Positions 28,195 to 43,599 of a DNA stretch of 64,000 bases are shown here, piece after piece. The position numbers were made by a program, and so were the translations under genes. Numbering within the stretch: the first letter of the stretch is position 1; the number at the start of each line of letters is the position of its first letter. This DNA comes from Neocallimastix lanati (nom. inval.) (lineage: Eukaryota; Neocallimastigomycota; Neocallimastigomycetes; Neocallimastigales; Neocallimastigaceae): contig JACVTC010000005.1 in assembly GCA_016946835.1 (NCBI GenBank), positions 1,882,501 through 1,946,500 of the forward strand. Direction: 5' to 3'. The notes below the pieces were generated by a model. The model was not told the DNA's origin and made no database searches. It saw nothing but the letters and a program-made list of their open reading frames with translations.

Positions 28195-28859
28195 GTATTT
28201 CAGTTCCTATATTTAACATTCTTACTAAATTATATCATTATGGAGTCCGTGGTAAATGTTTTGATTTTCTATGCAATTTATATACTTCATCTAAAGCACG
28301 TGCTCGATTTGCTTCAATATTATCAAATGAATTTCCTATTAAAAGAGAAGTTCATCAAGGTTGTCCATTATCTCTCCAATTTATTCATCAATGATATACT
28401 AAATAACTGTGAAAAGTATGGTGTTAGTATTGGAAGAAAAAAAAAAAAAAAAAAAAAAAAAAGTGTTGTGGTGGACTTTTTGCTGATGATGTTGTTCTCA
28501 TTGCTCAGAGTGCAAAAAAAAAAAAATTTAGAAATATTATTAAAAAAAAAAAAAAAAGGTACATAAATGGGCTAATTTTAAATGAAATAAACTTTTAGTA
28601 TTTAAAAATGTGCAACTATGATTATAAAACCAATGAACTTTCAATCTCTCCTCCAAATTATAGTGACCCAACCTTTTATTTAGGAATGAATGCTATTCCA
28701 AAAGTTTCTAGTAATATTTATCTAGGTATTCCTTTTTCAGATGATCTCTTATTAGAACACATTATATCTCACATGTATTTAAAAATTTGAAAATCCCTTC
28801 TTTCATATACAAATAAACTTATTCCTATTGTATACATTATATATACTTATTCCTTCTTA
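28195..28859 (+). pseudogene. LINE reverse transcriptase fragment, frameshifted
   Basis: Remains of a non-LTR retrotransposon RT domain on the plus strand. In successive frames one reads KLYHYGVRGKCFDFLCNLY, then IKREVHQGCPLS (the RT QGCP box), then NLFINDILNNCEKYG, then GGLFADDVVLIA (catalytic F-ADD box), then SSNIYLGIPFSDDL. At least three frame changes and an A-run insertion (about 28439-28460) break it, so it is dead. It leads directly into LINE 3'-terminal sequence. Confidence 0.85.
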
Positions 28860-29442
28860 GTGGAACTTTAGCTTTAAATGAGCTACATTTCGATAGTGGG
28901 GAACAGAGACAATTAAATGAACTACTTTTCAAAGGTTCATCTGAGTCACCATGTTCCAAAAAATTGTGGGCTTGGCAGAATTTCTTAACTTTTTAACTAG
29001 CGTAATACCTATCATAAGTAGTTCGTTTGAACTATTAATTGATAGGTATTCCAAACTACCAAACTTAACCAAGAGCGTCAACGTCGCATTGATAAGGCAT
29101 AATGATAATGCAGGATCATCATCCATTTCTACGAAGGCTGAATCTCGCCTTAGTAGTTCAATAAATGATGAATCCGGGAAGAGTTCAGTAGACACCACAC
29201 TATCTATTTTAAAGATTTTACTCTTAGGTTTTATTTTTTTTTTTTTTTCATTTGTTAGGAAGGGAAAATTCCCGCATAGTACAACTTGCCGAAATACATA
29301 GTATTTTTGAGCTTTTTTTTTTTTTTTATTTTTTAACTTTTATTTTTATTTTTAATTTATAATGTACTTTTCACCTTCATGTATTTTTTATAATAAGATT
29401 AATAAATTTATGGAAGTGTATTCTCTTCCCTGTCTAAAAAAT
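28860..29442 (+). mobile_element. LINE 3' end, family I (plus-strand copy)
   Basis: Closely similar to the minus-strand copies at 58174-58894 and 58895-59840 (for example GAGCTACATTTCGATAGTGG and CTCTTCCCTGTCTAAAA). It carries the degraded C-terminal coding part and the 3' UTR, and ends in TTCTCTTCCCTGTCT plus A's. The copy contains frameshifts, for instance around the GTTCCAAAAAATTGTGGGC stretch where the copies at 58-59 kb read on. The antisense open frames here are shadows of this element. Confidence 0.85.
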
Positions 29443-29869
29443 ATATATATAAGTGTGACCAAAGCTGCCGAAAGGATCTAAGATGATTGTCCAGAACACT
29501 GTCCTTACTATTATAGGAAGAATAGAAATCCTCGATTGCAACATTATACTGTTGCTACAGATAGGAATATACTATAGAATCAAGTACTGATTCTGAAACT
29601 AGTAACGAAATGTATAATATTAGTAATAATAACAATAGCATATAATGTTTTTAGTTATTAATAATAGTAATAGTATTGATAGTAAAAATTAAAATATAAA
29701 AATAATAATATCGTTACTAATAATGTAGTGAACAGGTCATTTGGAGAAAATCGTTGTTAATATTAGTAATATTTTGAATAATGGAGTGTAGAAATATATA
29801 TGAGATGTGGAACAGAGTATATAATTTCCTTCTTGGAGGGAATAGACATTGTAGACATGATTGATTTAG

Positions 29870-29911
<42 letters not shown>

Positions 29912-30494
29912 AATGGGATGTTTTTTTTTAAGAAATCAAATTTATTTCTGGTAATTATTCCGAAAAAACACCCTATTCTTGTTACGATCTGCAGCTCTCT
30001 TTTTATAGAAATTTAGCCTAAGGTCTTAGTATAAGACAAGGATTTACTACTTTATTCCCGACGGTATAAGCGTAAACTAACCAAAGAACGTTAACGTCAA
30101 CGTCAACGCAGAAAATGCAGTAAAGCAGGCTTGCAAGGCCAATGCCTCTGAAGGAGGAAGGAGAAGACCATAATTTCTTTAGGATTGCCAATTCAAATCC
30201 TAATAACCCTAATCCAGAATAAGAATTCTCTTTTTAGGTAGAAATCTTAAAATCTTGGAGGTGAGGTTCGTTGCCAAGGGGATTTTTTCTGAATTTATTA
30301 ATTATTCACTTTATTTTGAATATTACTTATTATTTCACATTACTATTTAAAAAAAATTATTATATTCAAATTGGGCAAATACTTTTTATTTTATTTTTTA
30401 TTTTTATTAATTTTTTTTTTTAACAAGAAAAAATATTAATAATTAATAAATGAATAAATAAATAAAGTTTAAGTTCGCAATAATTGCAGCTATA
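29443..30494 (+). mobile_element. LINE 3' end, family II (plus-strand copy)
   Basis: Homologous to the minus-strand segment 53868-54619. Shared landmarks are a GTGAAYAGGTC motif, GGAATRTTATGGGATG-like sequence, GAAGACCATAATTTCTTT, CCCTAATC.AGAATA, a TGGGCAAATA box, an internal T-run and a terminal AATAAAGTT..TTGCAGC block. It follows immediately on the A-tail of the family I copy. Its reading frame is broken. A long A-run (about 29877-29909) sits where the related copy has only a few A. Confidence 0.8.
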
Positions 30495-30535
30495 AATATA
30501 TATATGAATTTATATTTGTAGAAAATAAAATACAT

Positions 30536-30581
<46 letters not shown>

Positions 30582-31028
30582 TCAATAATTTATTTTATTT
30601 TACTTTTTTCTTTTAAATATAATAAATATATATTTATACATTAAATAAAAGAAAAGGATTAAGGAATGAAATATTAAAATCAATATAAAATATTATTTTA
30701 TTTTATTACTTTTTTTTTATACAATATAAATAATTATAATTATTTATTTTATTTATCTCAAGCTTTTTTTTTTTTTTTATATTACATGAGATGTATCGTA
30801 ATTTGAATATTTTTTATTTACAGATTTATATATATATATATTATATTATTTATTTTATATTATTTATATTCAATATTAAATTTATATTAATTTTTTTCCC
30901 CTTTTTATTATTATTATTATTAATAATAGATTTAATATTTTTAGTTTTTTTTTTTTTGTTTTTTTTTTGTTTTCGAATTAAATATTAATCAATTCAATAG
31001 GGATGGTTATTCTTTATATATATAATAT
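30495..31028. other. Spacer LINE to ARL2BP 3' end
   Basis: AT-rich filler with an (AT)n tract near 30550-30579 and T-runs. The open frame across 30791-30988 is low complexity and not credible. Confidence 0.65.
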
Positions 31029-33488
<2,460 letters not shown>

Positions 33489-33878
33489 GATTAAAAATTA
33501 TTTTATTAATAAGATATTTTTATTAAATAATAAAAAATATTTACTTTTATATATATTTGATTTTTATTATTTATACAAATATTTATTTCTTTTATTTTTG
33601 TTCTTTTTTTTTTTTGTTGTAAACTATTATTATTTTTTAATGAAAAGAAAAACGAAAACTAACGTGTTAATTAAAAAAAAATAAAAACAAGAAAAAAATT
33701 AAATAACAATATATTATATATATTGTTGCATATATCCATGTTTTTGTTGTTTGCTGATTTCAAAAAAAAAATTTTTTAATTAAAATTTAAAAAATATAAA
33801 AAATAATGAAAAATAATGAAAATAATAATAATTAATTAATTAATTAAAGATTTAAAAATTTTAATTTTAATAATTTTG

Positions 33879-33922
<44 letters not shown>

Positions 33923-34064
33923 TTAATATGAAAATAATTGAATAATAAATAAAAAAATAAATAAATAATAAATTAATTACGTATATATAAAATATTATTG
34001 GTTAAAGTTTCAAAAAAATAATTTAAGAAAAAAAAAAAAATTTTTTTTAAATTATAATAAACAT

Positions 34065-34114
<50 letters not shown>

Positions 34115-34370
34115 ATATACAAAAAAACATCATCTATTAATTAATTTTATCCAAATTTTATTATATTTAGTTTTAACCGATGATTAATGAAAAATAAAAA
34201 TAAATAAATATAAAATAAATGAATTAAATAAAAAAAAAACAAATAAAAAGAAAATAAACAACTAATTAAATAATAATTTTTATTTTATAAAATATATGTA
34301 TATATATTTTTTTTAATATTATATCCAAAAAAAAAAAAAAAAATTTGAATAAAATTTGAATAAAATTTAA

Positions 34371-34420
<50 letters not shown>

Positions 34421-34857
34421 TTTAAAAAAAAAAATAAAATAAAATAAAAGAGTCATATTTAATTTAATAGAAAAAAAATAAAACCACTTTAGAATATAAA
34501 AATTAAATGAAATGCTAGAATATTAAATAAAATGAAAACTTTTTTTTTTTGAAAATAAAAAAAAAAAATAAAAATAAAAAAAAAATAAAAAATAAAATAT
34601 TCAATGAAACTAAATTTAGTATACAATTATACTTAAATTTAATTCTTGAAAATAATTGTTCACTATATATAGATATATATAATAAAATTATTTTAATATT
34701 GATATCTATTAATAGAATGATTTTTTTTTCCTATTTTATCATTTTATCATTCCTAACACTTTTTTTATTTATTTATTTATTTTCTTAAATCAGCTCTTAT
34801 TAACATTATATTATAATTATTATTATTATTATTATTATTAATAAAATATTATTTATT
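33489..34857. other. Spacer upstream of ARL2BP
   Basis: Promoter-side region of ARL2BP. It is dominated by homopolymers: A-run about 33879-33907, a T-run of about 48 at 34066-34113, A-run about 34384-34419. The short open frames are low complexity. No gene. Confidence 0.65.
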
Positions 34858-35165
34858 ATAACAATAGTATATAATTATATATAGTGTATTATATTGTATA
34901 TATATAGAAAAATAATAGATAAAAAATATACGTATATGTATATTTTAAAAAAAAAAATGTAATTAATAATATTTAATAAATTAATAATATTCTTTAATTA
35001 TATATATAAGATATAAAGAATGTTTAATTTTTTTTTTTTTTTTTTTATGACCTATTGCTTATATTATTATCAGAAATTTCTGTATAAATTAGATTTTTTT
35101 TTTTTTCCATCTTCTTCGAATACTTTACAATTTTCCATAAAAAATTTTTCTTAAGAGTGGGTAAA
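34858..35165 (-). pseudogene. Decayed duplicate of ARL2BP intron 4 + exon 4
   Basis: The segment repeats, in the same orientation, about 300 nt of ARL2BP. 34858-35040 matches intron sequence at about 31888-32150 (AACAATAGTAT, TAGAAAAATAATAGAT, TTAATAATATTCTTTA). 35047-35165 matches exon 4 and its donor side (32150-32270), sharing AGAAATTTCTGTATA, TACTT.ACAATTTTCC.TAAAAAATTTTTCTT. A T-run and indels in the exon copy shift its frame, so it is a non-functional fragment. No copies of the other exons were found near it. Confidence 0.8.
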
Positions 35166-35730
35166 ATAAAATAAATTAATAAAATCATATTTATAAAAAA
35201 TTATATTAAAAATCAATAATAAAATACAAAAATTAAATTAAATATATAATTAAAAAAATAAATACAGAAAAAAAATTAATATTTTTAATATTTTATATTA
35301 AAAATATTTTAATAATGATCCTCTTTTTTTTTTTTTCTTTTTTTTTTTTTAAATTAAAAAATGAATAAATATATTTTTATTATTTTTATTATATTGATAC
35401 TCATAATAATAATAATCTTAATTATAAAAATAAAATAAAAATTATAAATAATAACCTAAGATAGTGTAGAGACCACTAAATTCTCCCTCAAACCAAAGGA
35501 AATATTATCAGGAGTTCTAAACTTTTTTTTTAATTTCATTATTTTTTAGAAATAAAAAATTGGCAATAATATATTTTCTATTTTATTTATATAATTAATT
35601 TTTATTTGTTTATTAAAAAGTTTTATTTTTTTTTAAATTTATATAATACATGCTTTTTATATATATATATTTTTAAGTAAAAAATATATATGAAGAAGAT
35701 TAAATAAATTAAAATAAAAAATAATATTTC

Positions 35731-35761
<31 letters not shown>

Positions 35762-36049
35762 AAAATTAAAAAATATGTATGTTATATATAAATATATTTT
35801 TTACTTATTTAATTTTATATAAAAATTATATAAATCTATCTTTTTATTTTATTATTATTTTTTTTTGTTTTGTTTTATTTATATATTTATTTTTTTTAAA
35901 AAAAAAATTTTTTTAAATATAAATAATTTATAACTTCAGAAAAAAAAATATATATATATATATTTTGAAATAAACGATAGTTTCTAATTATGATTAATTT
36001 GCGGATGGTAATTTGATTTTAAATTATAAATTTTTAATAAAATCTTTTT

Positions 36050-36084
<35 letters not shown>

Positions 36085-36858
36085 TGTATGACTTTTTTTA
36101 TGTTGTTGATTACTATATTAAATTATGTTTATTATGTTTTGTTTTAATTATTTTGTTGTTTAATCAGAATGAACTTTTTTGAATATTTTTTTTCTTTTTT
36201 TAATTAAGTTTTTATTTTATTTATAAATTATAGAGAAAATAGTTTGATATATATTATCTATTTTCTTTTTATTAAATTTTCAAATATAAATAAATTATTA
36301 TTATTATTATTAGAAATGGAAAAAAAAATTTTTTTTTAATTTTTTTTTTAAAAAAGAAAAGAAAAATTAGAAAAAATAAATTTTTATTTATTGAATTTTA
36401 AATATTTCCCAATAAAATAAAATTATATACGTAAAGGTAAAAAAAAAACAATTACAATTCCTAACTATAATAGGAATTATAAAAATTATAAAATGAAAAA
36501 TTAAAATGTAATATTGTAAATTTTATTTCATTTTATTTTATTTTTCTTTTCTTTTTTTTTTATGTAATTATGTAATTATATTTATTGAAAAAAAATAATA
36601 ATAATTATATTATTCATATTTGAAATAATTTAATATATCAAGGGTATTATTTTGATATTAAAGTTTTTTTTTTTTTTTTTTTTTTTATCAAAACTTTTCT
36701 TATTCATTTATATTTTTCGGTAATAATAAAAATAATAATAAAAAAAAAAAAAAAGATTCAATTTTTTTTTTTTAATGATATTGGTGTTAGTTGGGTATTG
36801 AGTGATACTATTTGTACTGGATATATTAACTTTTATACTACTACCATCATTTCATGAA
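35166..36858. other. Spacer with a small LINE scrap
   Basis: AT-rich spacer between the ARL2BP fragment and the 3' end of the sphingomyelin-synthase-like gene. It holds the short LINE fragment at 35454-35521, A- and T-runs, and a (GT)8 tract near 36070-36087. Nothing else was seen. Confidence 0.65.
35454..35521 (-). mobile_element. Short LINE 3'-region fragment
   Basis: AGATAGTGTAGAGACCACTA followed by AATTCTCCCTCAAACCA closely parallels the minus-strand LINE copies at 55580-55625 and 58425-58450. It is an isolated, eroded piece in the middle of pure AT spacer. Confidence 0.6.
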
Positions 36859-38856
36859 CTATTTTTTAGTAATTCCACTATTACTACTACTACTACTACT
36901 GTAGTATAACCCAGATTCTTTCGTTAAATTCTCATTAGTTAATGATTTTTTTCCTTGAATAGTAATATTATTTAGAGTATATGATGAGTCTGAATTTGAA
37001 CTTGAAGAATTTAAACTTGAATTAGTATTTATATGTTTTCCATATCTTACTTTTTGATTAAAGTTTTGTGATGATTTTGCTAATATTGAATTTTCACCAA
37101 TACTTTTAGCAGGACTAAGACTAGCAGAGGAGTACCCTGTACTTACATTTGAAACGGATAAATTTGTATTTGAACTTCTTAAAATTACAGATGGTACACT
37201 TATTCCTGATTTATCACTATTACTTAATAAACTATTTAATGAATGATGTTTATAAGCCTTATTTCCATAATTTGGTGATAAATATTTATCCTTTTTCACG
37301 ATAACCCGATTAAGTTCTTCTGAAAATTCTGGTTGAATATCAATGATACTATTAATTGATGGACTTGCATTTAAATTTGAAATATTATCAGAGATAGAAT
37401 TTGATATTACTGATTTTCTTGTATAAATATTTTCTTCTTCCGATGAATCTGTTTCACCATTATTATCCATATTTCTCATATTTTTTTTTTGTTTTTCTCT
37501 ACTTAATTCATAAAGTAATGCTATTTCGTTTATAGCAACATTTTCATTACTTACTTCTGATTTTCCATTATCACTTTCTTCATATTTATCATTTGATAAT
37601 AATTCCGCAATATCAGCTACATTATTTATACCATTATTACGTTCTAATAATAATAATGATAATATATGTAAAAGTTTAAAAATAAATTATTAAAAATAAG
37701 TATATAAATAATTATATATAAATATTTAGAAATAATTAAATTAAATTAAATTAAAAAATAATAAAAAAATAAAAAATTATTAATAAAATAAATTTTATAT
37801 TTAAAAATAATAAAATGATATTAATAATGATATATATATATAATATTATTATATTTATATATTGAATATATATAAGAAAAAATAAGATATTTAATAAATT
37901 AATACCATATGCGATTGGTAATTCAGCATGTTCATAAAAGAATGGATCATCAATATAATTAATGATATCTCCCCACCAGGTAGATCCTAATTCTGGAATA
38001 CTAATTGCCCAATGATAAATAGCCCAAAACATTAATGAAAATATAAATGCACATAATACATCAATACTATAATGATATGAGGCCATAATTAATGAGTACA
38101 TACCAATAACATTCATGATAGTAACTAAAACATTTATCCATGTTCTTTTACAATAATACCAATATTCCACAATATTTAAAGTAAACATAATTGTATGACC
38201 ACTATTTAAATTTATTATTTAAATATATATATATATATAATACATATGCATATAGGTTATTTTTAATAATATTTTTTTAAGTTATTATTATTATATTGAG
38301 GTAATTTTTTTTATCTTTACCTGAAAAATACATCACCACAAGCAGCACGTACTTGAAGAACAATTAAAAGGGCATCATAAAAAATATTTTCCTTATATGT
38401 CTTTTTACAATTAAGCCATGGAGTAGGTAAAACAGTTAATGGGATAAAACAAGCACGTAAAAGATATACAAATCCCATAATTAATAAAATTCTTCTTGTA
38501 ACTGTTAATGAATAAGATTTTAAAGTTAAGGCTCTTATGATAATTAATGCGGCTGATGTTCTAACAATATAATCTGCTATAGATCTTGGTATCCATAAAT
38601 TTTTTTCAAAAAAGGCATTTGATGGTTGTAATATAACATCTGGTGCTACATAGGGTTGATCATAGATTTTATTTACATTAGTATTTATTCTATCAGCATA
38701 AGAATTTGCCAAACTTACTATATATGTGCAAATAAAAAACCAAACAGCAGCATAAAATGTAAAAATAATATCCCTGTTATTACGATAGATCTTTAAATAT
38801 GGTTTTATTTTTTCTATCCATGTTTTAGTTTCTTCTGATTGGATTATATCACCCAT
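36859..38856 (-). CDS. Sphingomyelin-synthase-like PAP2-type transferase
   Basis: Three exons, downward: 38856-38321, 38201-37906, 37643-36859 (TAA), 538 residues. The first 280 residues are a multi-pass membrane domain. Hydrophobic segments lie at about 29-52, 100-115, 122-143 and 183-240. The catalytic set of the sphingomyelin synthase/PAP2_C family is intact: CGDVFFSGHT at 173-182 (His181), then SYHYSIDV with His222 and Asp226, the H-x3-D spacing of SMS enzymes. The family transfers a phospho-headgroup from a phospholipid to ceramide at Golgi or plasma membranes; whether this one makes phosphocholine, phosphoethanolamine or inositol headgroups cannot be read. The N-terminus lacks a SAM domain. 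The last 260 residues are a Ser/Asn/Glu-rich, probably disordered tail encoded by one exon, much longer than the usual SMS tail. Confidence 0.87.
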
Positions 38857-40628
38857 GTTGAATTAAAGATATTTTTAAAAATTAAATCTTATATATAAAT
38901 ATATTGATTCTTTTTCGTTTATTTATATATATATTACTATTACTATTATAAAGTATAAAGTATAAATTTTTAATTTCTAATTAATTTATATTTATAAATG
39001 TATAGTTGTTTTTTCTATTTGTTATTATAATTTTATTATTTACTTTAAATTATAATTCTATTTTATATTTATTTAAATCTAATATTTTTATCTAAAAATT
39101 TATTTTCTTCTAAAATAAATAGTAATACAACTATTAAAAAATTTTTTAATTAATATTCTAATATATTATCTTTTTTTTTTTTATATATTATCTTTTTAAA
39201 AGAAAAAATATGAAGTTTCCAAAATTATAAATATTAAAAATTAAATAGAATTTAAATCAAAAAAAATAATAAATTAAAGTTTCTCTATTTTAAGTTTATT
39301 ATTGATTCATTTATTGTTTTTTATCTCTTAATAAAGTAAAATATTAAAATTATTTAATAAACTTTATAAAGCTAGAATATACTGTTTTAATATTTTTATT
39401 TTTTTTTTTTTTTAATATTTTCAATATTTAGTATTGTATGATAAATAAATGGTTTTTCAATGGTTATTTATTAATTTCTTCTTTTATTTATATATATAAT
39501 ATATATAAATTTACCGTTTTTTTATTTTTTTTATTTTTTTTTTTTAAAATAAAACAACAGAATATTAATCAAATTATTGATAAATATATGATAGAAAATC
39601 TCCTCTTTTCTTTTATATATTTCGTTATTTTTATTATTATTACTATTATTATTATTATTATTGAAAATAAGTTTTTCCTTTAATATTTTCTTTAATATTT
39701 AAAAATGAAAATTCATTCATTTAGTATTATTTTGTTAAATTATACAATTATACTTATTTTTTATTATATAAAAATTTTTATACAGATTTTTTCAATCCTA
39801 TATTACTTTCCGATAATAATAATAATAATAATATAAAATATTATTTAGGATTCAATTTATTTTTATTTTTTTTTTTTTATAATATAATTATCAAAAAAAA
39901 TATTTATATATATATATATATTTTTTTTTTAAATTTATGAAAATAAAAAGGAAAAGTTATATCTATATATAAATAATTTTTTTTTCTTAATTATTAATTC
40001 TTATAAATATAAAAATTTTAGAATTTTCAAAACATATTAAATAAAAAATCAATCAATAAATAATAAATAATCAATAAATAATATATTATAAATAATAAAA
40101 TAAATATATAAATAATTACAATTAATAATATAATACAAATGTTCTTTATTTTATCAGGATATTATATATTATTTTTTATTATTAATAATTTAAAAATAAT
40201 TAATTATTATTTGTTATGATTTCATCTTTTGTGATCACTTCATTTCACAATTTATAATAATTAATAAAGTTTTATTAAATGATTTTTTATATTATGAGTT
40301 ATACATTAATTTAATTGGTAATATATTCTGTATATATTATTAATATAATATGAGGGTATCACCAATATATTGAAATATAAATAATTAAATACAAATTAAA
40401 TGAATAAAGGTAATACAAAATACAAAATATAACACAGTAATTAGGAGTTAAATACTATATAAAAATGTTCCTTTCTATAGCAATTTTATATTATTTAGAA
40501 TTTGTTACAGAATAAATCTTAATCAATATTCTTTGCTATGGATTAGAATTAAACTCGAAATTAAATACAAATCAAAATTTTTATATACAATATATATAAT
40601 ATATGCATATTCTTAGATATTCTTTCTT

Positions 40629-40659
<31 letters not shown>

Positions 40660-41169
40660 CTCTTTATTAAACTAATTCTTAATATCAATTAACAAAAACA
40701 AATTACGGACTCCTAATTTTTTGAAACCTACTTTAAAATTCAATTAAATTTTTTATTTCCAGATTTCTATTTAATTATATAAATATATATATTATCTTAA
40801 AAAAAATAAATATAATTAGTCGAATATTCATTAATTAAATATTAATAAATTAATTAAAAAAAAAAAGTTTAATATTTATATTTTTTTTTCAACTTTTTAT
40901 TTTTATTTATGTAGATATTCACCTATGTACATTAGAATTTTCATTATTTATTTCAAAGAATTAAAATTAAGTTACCAACTTTATTAGTTATACCCTCATC
41001 AATTCATTTGACTATACTTTATTATATATAAAATAGATTAAATATGGAATAAAATATTATATTATTTGAAATATATTAAAAAACTTTTTTTTTTTATTTC
41101 ATAAGATTTTGTAAATTTAAAATAAGAGAATATTTGAATATTTAAGTCAATTACATTACAAAAGCCTTT

Positions 41170-41610
41170 ATATAAATTAAACACACCTTATTTTATTATT
41201 TATTCAATTATTTATTATTTATTATTATTTATTATTTATTATTTATTATTTATTATTTATTATTTATTTATTATTTATTTATTTATTATTATTTATTTAT
41301 TATTTATTATTTATTATTTATTATTTAATTATTTATTATTTATTATTTATTATTTATTTATTATTTATTATTTATTTTTATTATTTATATTTATTATTTA
41401 TTATTTATTAGTTATTATTTATTATTTATTATTTATTATTATTTATTATTTAATTATTTATTATTCAATTATTTATTATTCAATTATTTATTATTCAATT
41501 ATTTATTATTTATTATTTATTATTTATTATTTATTATTTATTCAATTATTTATTATTTAATTATTTATTATTTAATTATTTATTATTTATTATTTATTAT
41601 TATAAACTTT
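41170..41610. repeat. TTATTTATTATTT minisatellite
   Basis: Over 400 nt of irregular TTATT/TTATTTATT units, with a repeated variant TTATTCAATTATTTA near 41460-41545. Period changes show repeated slippage. Confidence 0.85.
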
Positions 41611-41927
41611 TATATTATTCGTCTATTCATCCATTTATATTAATTTTGTTTGTATATTTAATTTATTTATAATTAAATATTAAATTTATGTTTTATTATA
41701 TATTATAATATATTGAAAATATATTGAGATTTACAAAAGAAGAATTCAAAATTTAAAATTCTTTTTAAAAGCCTTTTCATATTATATTATTTAATATAAA
41801 ATTAAAATAAAAAAAGATCACCATGATAATTTATTAAATATTTAAAAAATGTTTATTATTTATCTATCTATTATTTACTAATATTTAATTACTAATTAAT
41901 TATTTATTTTTATATCTATTTATTTGT

Positions 41928-41966
<39 letters not shown>

Positions 41967-42157
41967 TTATTAATTATCTATTCCATGATTTTTTTTCTTA
42001 TGTTTTTAAAATCATATGTATTTTATAAGTAATCATACATATTTATAAATAAAAAAATTTATGCGGATATTTTAATTACTTTATATTAAACATATTTTAT
42101 TATATTAATAATTTACAATAAATAATAAAATTTATATATTATATAATTATATATTCT

Positions 42158-42193
<36 letters not shown>

Positions 42194-42220
42194 TTCTTAT
42201 TATAAAAAGAAATCTTTTTT

Positions 42221-42251
<31 letters not shown>

Positions 42252-42521
42252 TAAAATAAAAAAAAAAAAGAAAAAAAACTAAAAGTTAAAAATAAAAAAT
42301 GGGTAAAATAAATAAATAAATATTCAAAGTGGAGTTGCTTCAAATTTCAACTTTCTAGTATTTAAATTAATATAAAAAATTTAAATGAAAGTATATCATT
42401 AAATAAAAAAAAAAATTAAAATTAAAAACTAGAACCTAGAACTCTAATTTTAGATGTTTAAAAAAAAGTACAAAAATTATATCACTTAATGAACTCTAAT
42501 TTCTAATTAATTTTTTAATTA

Positions 42522-42700
42522 TTTATTATTTATTTATTTATTATTTATTTATTATTTATTTATTTATTATTTATTTATTATTTATTTATTTATTATTTAT
42601 TTATTTATTATTTATTTATTATTTATTATTTATATATTTATTTATTTATTTATTATTTATTATTCAATTATTTATTATTTATTAGAATTTATTATTTATT
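42522..42700. repeat. Second TTATTTATT minisatellite
   Basis: Same motif type as the array at 41170-41610, separated from it by about 900 nt of non-repetitive AT sequence. It includes the same TTATTCAATTATTTATT variant. Confidence 0.8.
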
Positions 42701-43599
42701 ATTTATTAATTGTTTATTATTACTATTGATTTATTAATGATTATTTATTAAATTTTACAAAACCTTTCTAAAGTTTAATAATATTCGAATGTTTATAAAG
42801 ATTTATATACATTTTACATTGTTATATAATATTATAATTATATATTAAAATATTTATATATTCATGCCTATCTTTATTAATATTTACATCTTTTTAGTAG
42901 TACTCATATCCCTTTATTATCTATGGATGTATACATCATAATGAAGAAAATTAGTAAAAAAATTTGTCTACAAGAAAAAATTAAATGAAGTACTGATTCT
43001 TAATAAATTATGAAACAATTTACTTTATTTACTAATAAATATAAATGGTTAGAATAATATTATTAGTTATAAATATAATCAATCTTAATGAACCTTTCCT
43101 TCCAGGAGTATGATTTATCAACTACACCGATATACAATTCAACAATTTATTTTAATAGTAATTGCTAAAACTACGAAATATATATATATATATATATATA
43201 CATAGTTAAACGCTAATCTTTAAAGCAACTTATAATTGAAAGTGATGTAAAACTAAATATATAAGAGGTATTCACACAAACTAAGATGATATAATATCAC
43301 CCTTCAAGAAAAAGGTTTCCATCATATAAATGTTATATAGATAAACTATATATTATAAGAAAGGTCTTAGACATATCTAATATTAATGGTGTAATAATAT
43401 TAAATAGTTAATTTTAAGGGAGAAACTATTTAGATTTACAAAAATTATTTAAGAAAATTAGTTTAACAATATCTTAAAATAGAATTTAAAGAATTAATAT
43501 AAAAATAACTAAAAAGTTTAATACTATCAAGTTATTATTTATATAATAGGAAAATTTTAAATACACATTTTCACCAATAAACCAATTTATTTATTATAA

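Noticed and set aside
28929-29301. Overlapping frames on both strands (89 and 116 codons)
   Set aside because: They are frames within a dead LINE 3' end. Near-identical overlapping pairs recur at 58237-58774 and 59055-59698, which shows they belong to the element and not to host genes.
40200-41050. Possible transposon with inverted ends (GAGGGTAT...ATACCCTC, ATTAGGAGT...ACTCCTAAT)
   Set aside because: The matching words are only 8-9 nt long and not flanked by a target duplication, which is chance level in this composition.
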